A DNA stretch of 20,650 bases from a virus. The notes under the pieces were generated by a model. It searched no databases and was not told where the DNA came from. It saw only the letters and a program-made list of their open reading frames with translations. Shown here piece after piece: positions 14,181 through 20,650 of the stretch. The number at the start of each line of letters is the position of its first letter. Within the stretch, counting starts at the first letter, position 1. Made by a program: the position numbers and the translations under genes. The stretch lies in the IMG/VR virus record IMGVR_UViG_3300043436_001582, positions 1-20,650 of that record, one strand, 5' to 3'.

Positions 14181-14555
14181 TTAAACTACAATCCAAACAT
14201 CACCGTTGCTACCACCTGTAGGTCCAGTGGCAGATACCGTAATTGTAGGACCGGTAGCAGCAGGACCTGTGGCACCCACGGGACCTGTTGGACCCATTGG
14301 ACCTGTGGGTCCAATGTCACCAGTTGTACCTGTAGCCTTTTCTGTTTGCATCCAAAACACATTGGTCATATTTACATCATCAGATGTGACTACAATCTGG
14401 TCTCCAACGGACGGTACAACCCAAGGTGCACTGCGCCCAATGTAAGATAATGCTATTTCTGAGTTAACTCCTAAAATGCTAGGAATCTTTACACGCACTT
14501 CACCTGTGGTGTTATTAGAATAGGTAACAAGTGCCCTATGAATTGGATGATTCAT
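14181..14555 (-). CDS. gp5-like OB-fold protein with collagen-like tail (124 aa)
   Basis: Residues about 5-60 look like the OB domain of gp5/VgrG-type baseplate spike proteins: [12 protein letters not shown] near 18, then [10 protein letters not shown] near 47. From residue 79 to 103 it has Gly-Pro-Thr collagen-like triplets, then ends [10 protein letters not shown]. It is far shorter than a full gp5, so the lysozyme and long needle domains are absent. A short spike or fibre-attachment adaptor is the best reading. The gene starts at ATG 14555 without a clear Shine-Dalgarno, four bases after the glycosyltransferase stop, so translation is probably coupled. The identification of the fold is from motifs only. 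Confidence 0.7.
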   Translation of the reverse strand: MNHPIHRALVTYSNNTTGEVRVKIPSILGVNSEIALSYIGRSAPWVVPSVGDQIVVTSDDVNMTNVFWMQTEKATGTTGDIGPTGPMGPTGPVGATGPAATGPTITVSATGPTGGSNGDVWIVV

Positions 14556-14559
14556 AAAA

Positions 14560-15618
14560 CTAGTTTAACGTATACCAGCCATCTTCCCACAAAGTGAGAA
14601 GACGCTTGAAGTACCGTTCATACATTTTGCCTACTGTGGCAAGACCATAACGATTTTTTGAATAATTACTAATATCCTCACGGCTGAGATATTTGGCATC
14701 CTCAGCCGCATCTACGAATTCTTGTAGTGTATGGCAACGGTACCCCGTGACCTTGTCAATTACAGTTTCTGTAAAGGCACCCCAGTCGGTGGAAATAACA
14801 GGGGTGCCACAAGCCATAGCCTCAATAGCAACTGTGCCAAAAGGCTCCACATAGATTGTGGGGGTAAATACAGCAATTGCGCCACCCATCAATTTGGCCC
14901 GCTCTTCAGTGCCGACTACACCAACGTACTCACCATACTCAGGTGGTACACCCTGTCCAGCGACCACCAAACGCTTCCCAAGGTGCTTACAAACATCCAC
15001 TGCTATTTGATAGCCCTTGCGTTCAATGAGACGTCCTATGTAGAGATAATAGTCATCAGGTGTTTCTTGAAAGGGAAAATCATCTACGTCAATGTAACTA
15101 GGGATTACGGTGTCGTAGAACTTGCCGTCAAGAGCGTGGGGGTCTGTGACTTTTGACCCATAACAGGAGTGCATCCATGCGTAGGACTCAAACACTTTAA
15201 ACGGTGCAAATGAGCCACCGTATCCAATACCAAACTCCACGCTTAATTCATTTGGGAAAGCATCAGCGATTGGTTTAGACGCATATCCAGTAATAAGGCA
15301 GATAAAGTCTTTGTGCTCTAAGCGTTCTTGAATACCAGCAATTACGTTGTTGTTGAAGTTAACCCAGTGAGGTAGGGTCCAATCAAATGAAGCCGCTGAA
15401 TAATGGTTATTACCTACAGCCTTTAAACGGTCTTCTTCTGTAATGCACATAATGTGTTCGTCACAAGGCGCTTCGTTGAACTCACCGCCGTATAGAAAGA
15501 CCGTGTGACCAAGGTCTTTCATCATGATACAAAACTTGCGAACCTTTTCTGTATAGGCGCAAGCCGTAAAGTCTTCAGTAGTATTAGTATGTGGAAGACT
15601 AACTACGTGGAATCTCAT
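14560..15618 (-). CDS. Glycosyltransferase, GT-B fold, GT4-type (352 aa)
   Basis: This enzyme probably transfers a sugar from a nucleotide sugar to a protein, DNA or glycan; the acceptor is not visible. The C-terminal domain has [10 protein letters not shown] at residues 193-202 and the E-x7-E motif E-P-F-G-T-V-A-I-E (E258 and E266) followed by [10 protein letters not shown]. These are donor-binding elements of GT4 retaining enzymes. The N-terminal half is a less conserved Rossmann-like acceptor domain, with a [10 protein letters not shown] strand near 35. It overlaps the unknown 361-residue gene by 20 bases and precedes the OB-fold gene by four. Lying inside a fibre module, it may glycosylate virion proteins (inference). 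Confidence 0.88.
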   Translation of the reverse strand: MRFHVVSLPHTNTTEDFTACAYTEKVRKFCIMMKDLGHTVFLYGGEFNEAPCDEHIMCITEEDRLKAVGNNHYSAASFDWTLPHWVNFNNNVIAGIQERLEHKDFICLITGYASKPIADAFPNELSVEFGIGYGGSFAPFKVFESYAWMHSCYGSKVTDPHALDGKFYDTVIPSYIDVDDFPFQETPDDYYLYIGRLIERKGYQIAVDVCKHLGKRLVVAGQGVPPEYGEYVGVVGTEERAKLMGGAIAVFTPTIYVEPFGTVAIEAMACGTPVISTDWGAFTETVIDKVTGYRCHTLQEFVDAAEDAKYLSREDISNYSKNRYGLATVGKMYERYFKRLLTLWEDGWYTLN

Positions 15619-16684
15619 CTAGTACTCTCTTCTTGTTTTTGAATAATCTTAACTGATTATGTACGTATGGTCCAACTGTTTCATGAATGTGTAATTGGCA
15701 ATGCTCAACGATTCGGTAAGTATCAGACATTTCCCAATCTTCTGGGATTTGGTAGTAATCCCTAAATCGTTGGATACCAGCGTTTAGTTCGTCTTGCTCT
15801 GCATTTAAAAGTTCTTGTGTATCCCAAATCTCTGGGTAAAGGACTGACAAGGATGCTAGTGAACTACTTGCCATGTTCTTTTTAATAAATTCAATTAGTT
15901 CTGGTTTGTTAGGTTGCACATCCGTAGGGCGTAACCGTGCATGGTCACTACCTTTTAAGTAGTTAGCAACTTGCATGTCAACTTGACTATCAACAAGGTC
16001 GGGGGTAAAGCCAAAAGTATTCAAAAACTCAGATGCTTTAAGGGCAATGTCTTGTGTACTGTTAAACGGTTCTTTAGTTACTTCCGACCATTCATGAAGT
16101 AATTTAAAAGATTCAGATAGCGTAAGACCCACGCAAGGTACTTCTGAGTTATTTTTATATTTTTCACGAACTTCTGCATCGTCATGAAGATGTAAGTAAA
16201 TAAGATAACCGACACCATGAAGACTCAATATCGTTTCATACGCTTTTAGTTTATTGATTGTAGGTACAATGCGACCATCTTCTCGTATAAAAGTGTGTGG
16301 TCCAAACATGGTGTTGTCACACCGCCACTCAACTGCTGGGTCAAAGAGTGCTTGAGAATCACAAAAAGCAAAGAAACCTTGGTCAGTGTTTGCGATGTCT
16401 GTGTCATAAAAATCAACAAGTCGTTCCCATGACACAAGGTTAACAATCTCTTCAATATCCCCTTGTTTAGCAATTAAACAATTATTAGCAGAGTATTTAA
16501 AAGGGTGTGCGATGGTAACTACAAGGTGCCCATCTTGCATAGAAAATACTTCGGCATCTATAAATGGGTCATCACCAGCAGGGGTACGGCGGTATAAATC
16601 TACAGTAGTTCCTGAAATGTGGTCTAGTACATAAAACAACTTGTGTGTTTTAATAACATCAATGTTAAATGGCTTAATAATCAT
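15599..16684 (-). CDS. Protein of unknown function paired with the glycosyltransferase (361 aa)
   Basis: I do not recognise the family. The N-terminal 90 residues look beta-rich (V-D-L-Y-R-R-T-P-A-G-D-D-P-F; D-G-H-L-V-V-T-I-A-H-P-F). The next part has W-E-R-L-V-D-F-Y-D-T and a conserved-looking D-S-Q-A-L-F-D-P-A-V-E-W-R near residue 109, with W-R-C-D-N-T-M-F-G-P-H-T-F near 119. The second half is helical and charged. The H-D-D and H-L-H-D motif near 165 could bind metal, but this is weak. A good AGAGG site lies before the ATG. The 3' end overlaps the glycosyltransferase start by 20 bases, implying a linked function, such as a partner enzyme or a glycosylated substrate. Confidence 0.65.
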   Translation of the reverse strand: MIIKPFNIDVIKTHKLFYVLDHISGTTVDLYRRTPAGDDPFIDAEVFSMQDGHLVVTIAHPFKYSANNCLIAKQGDIEEIVNLVSWERLVDFYDTDIANTDQGFFAFCDSQALFDPAVEWRCDNTMFGPHTFIREDGRIVPTINKLKAYETILSLHGVGYLIYLHLHDDAEVREKYKNNSEVPCVGLTLSESFKLLHEWSEVTKEPFNSTQDIALKASEFLNTFGFTPDLVDSQVDMQVANYLKGSDHARLRPTDVQPNKPELIEFIKKNMASSSLASLSVLYPEIWDTQELLNAEQDELNAGIQRFRDYYQIPEDWEMSDTYRIVEHCQLHIHETVGPYVHNQLRLFKNKKRVLDEIPRS

Positions 16685-16692
16685 TATTCCTC

Positions 16693-17906
16693 TTATGGTC
16701 CGAAGTATTTAAAGGTTACACCACCAGCAACGCCAGCATTAAACCAACCTTGCCCACCAGTTCCTACGATTGGACCACTGCCTGCTGGAACTGAACCATT
16801 TGCGCCAACACCTTGCGTGCCTCGTCCTCCACCACCGTTACCACCACGAAGTCCATAGGCTCCACCTCCAGCGCCACCTGCTCCACCAACATGGGAAGTA
16901 CTATTTTGTGTGGCGGCAGATGCGCCACCTGCGTCAGTACCACCGCCACCGCCACCTGCGTAATAGTTACAGTCGTAGGCATAACAAGTAGAGTAACAGG
17001 TTTGATAACAGGTTTGATAACAGGTGTCGCAGCAAACCGTCCCATTAAAACAGTTGCCATTCTTGTCAACACCGTCACAGCAGACACAGTTACAAGAGTA
17101 AGGGTTACAGGCAAATGGGTTACAGTTATAAGGGTTACAGGCATAACCGTAGTAGTAGCCATAGGTGTTGTTTCCACCACCTCGTGCTGAGTTGTCTCCT
17201 GAACCAACAGCACCGCCAGTACCGCTTGGTGCACCACAGGTACCGGGATGTGCGCCAGTCCCACCGCCACCGCCAGTCCATGTTGTAGAGCCAACGGTTA
17301 ATGTTGTGTTTCCACCTGCTGTTGCGCCTCCTGCGCCTGTGCCACCATTGCCTCCTGCGCCACCTCCTCCTACAGTTCCACTAATCGTTTGTGTTCCTGT
17401 AGCGGAAGACGTGTGAGATGCCGAAAGGCGATAACCGCCACCGCCACCTCCTGCGTAGTTGGCTCCACCACCGCCACCATACAGAAGCATTTCGGTAATG
17501 GTAGGGGCAACACCGGGGATTGATGGTAAAGACAACGAGTAAGCGCCAGCAGTTGTATTTAAATAAGTTTTTAGACTCCAAGTAGTAAATGAAACAGAAC
17601 TACCCGTTGTTGTCCCAACGCCATTAACTGCACGGCAACGGACATAATAAAGTGTCCCATTTGACAACCCAGTAACAGTTGAAGAAATTGCTTGACTTTG
17701 TCCAGTAGTTGTGGTTGCTGTTACTGTTGTAAAACTAGAAAAAACAGAACTTGTTGAATAATCAAAATAAACAACAGTTGATAGGTTATTTGCGCTGACA
17801 GTGGCGTTAAAAGTTGCTTGATTTTGATTAAAGTTTGTTACAGCATTGGTTGTTACTGTTGGTAACTCCCCAATGCTAGAAGCAAATGTGCCTTTTTTGA
17901 TAGGCA

Positions 17907-17907
<1 letters not shown>
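16693..17907 (-). CDS. Glycine-rich tail fibre/adhesin with FN3-like domain and Cys-rich insert (404 aa)
   Basis: Residues about 17-110 form an FN3-like domain (V-T-N-F-N-Q-N-Q-A-T-F, then L-S-N-G-T-L-Y-Y-V-R-C-R-A-V). From about 143 to 395 the protein is polyglycine, ending V-T-F-K-Y-F-G-P. Residues 257-313 interrupt the glycine region with 15 cysteines in pentapeptide C-N-P-Y/F-x units and tetrapeptide C-Y-x-T units. The remaining cysteines are few. It is a paralogue of the protein at 178-1410, sharing N-F-N-Q-N and L-S-N-G-T-L-Y-Y; that copy has no such insert. The ATG overlaps the stop of the collagen-like gene (TAATG), so they are coupled. Likely a fibre tip or adhesin; disulphide or metal crosslinking of the insert is inference. 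Confidence 0.8.
16969..17139 (-). repeat. Cysteine-rich repeat insert (15 Cys in 57 residues)
   Basis: This encodes residues 257-313 of the glycine-rich fibre. The first part has C-N-P-Y/F plus one residue, three times. A C-x-C-x-C-C cluster and a second C-C follow, then C-Y-Q-T-C-Y-Q-T-C-Y-S-T-C-Y. In DNA a 12-base unit (AACAGGTTTGAT on the plus strand) occurs twice in direct tandem at 16995-17018, and GGGTTACAG recurs at 17103-17140. Both suggest growth by slippage or unequal recombination. Confidence 0.85.

Positions 17908-20650
<2,743 letters not shown>

Noticed and set aside
16770-17416. Several plus- and minus-strand frames opposite or beside the polyglycine fibre
   Set aside because: Low-complexity shadows of the glycine codons.

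Overview
The window looks like part of the late (virion and lysis) region of a tailed double-stranded DNA phage (Caudoviricetes). It holds a large terminase, a portal, a scaffold-like protein, a major capsid protein, a peptidase M15-type endolysin, several collagen-like or glycine-rich fibre genes and many small unknown genes. Every convincing gene is on the minus strand, so transcription runs from the right end (20650) to the left end (1). Genes are tightly packed, with repeated ATGA and TAATG stop/start overlaps. No integrase, tRNA, CRISPR array or insertion sequence was seen. The host cannot be read from the sequence. The small HTH protein ending in C-S-C, the scaffold/capsid pair and the phosphoesterase near the terminase recall actinobacteriophages, while the collagen-like fibres and small zinc protein also recall uncultured aquatic phages. 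Both are impressions from memory, not search results.

Layout in transcription order. (1) 20650-13497, adhesin/baseplate-like module: a giant collagen-like fibre (5' end outside the window), a glycine-rich fibre with a remarkable cysteine-rich insert, an unknown 361-residue protein overlapping a GT4-type glycosyltransferase, a small gp5-like OB-fold protein with a collagen-like tail, and a 14-cysteine protein. (2) 13484-11334, small genes and lysis: two small proteins (one zinc-binding), an M15 endolysin, a KTSC-domain protein, a membrane protein and a 75-residue protein. (3) 11333-11224, a 110-base gap with two consecutive hairpins just before the terminase. (4) 11223-8490, the terminase, two unknown proline/glycine-rich proteins and a small single-helix membrane protein. 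(5) 8489-6352, a possible promoter/operator, a small HTH-like protein, a calcineurin-like phosphoesterase, a 98-residue protein and a membrane protein with a Lys/Ala/Pro tail. (6) 6310-2318, the head module: portal, scaffold-like coiled coil, major capsid protein and a 78-residue protein. (7) 2309-1, a second fibre cassette, a 48-residue ORF and the first codons of another gene.

The most interesting structure is a duplicated two-gene fibre cassette, at 17907-20650 plus 16693-17907 and again at 1407-2309 plus 178-1410. In each copy the first protein ends in the same type of domain (G-L-K-L-R-x-Q then G-D-L). The second carries an FN3-like N-terminal region, a polyglycine region and a C-terminal aromatic-G-P end. 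The copies have diverged strongly: only one first gene has collagen repeats, and only one second gene has the 15-cysteine insert built from C-N-P-Y/F and C-Y-Q-T units. Together with the nearby glycosyltransferase and cysteine-rich protein, this suggests an elaborate host-binding apparatus. Other points worth testing are the tandem hairpins with an anti-Shine-Dalgarno-like loop before the terminase, and a palindrome beside a promoter-like sequence ahead of the HTH gene.
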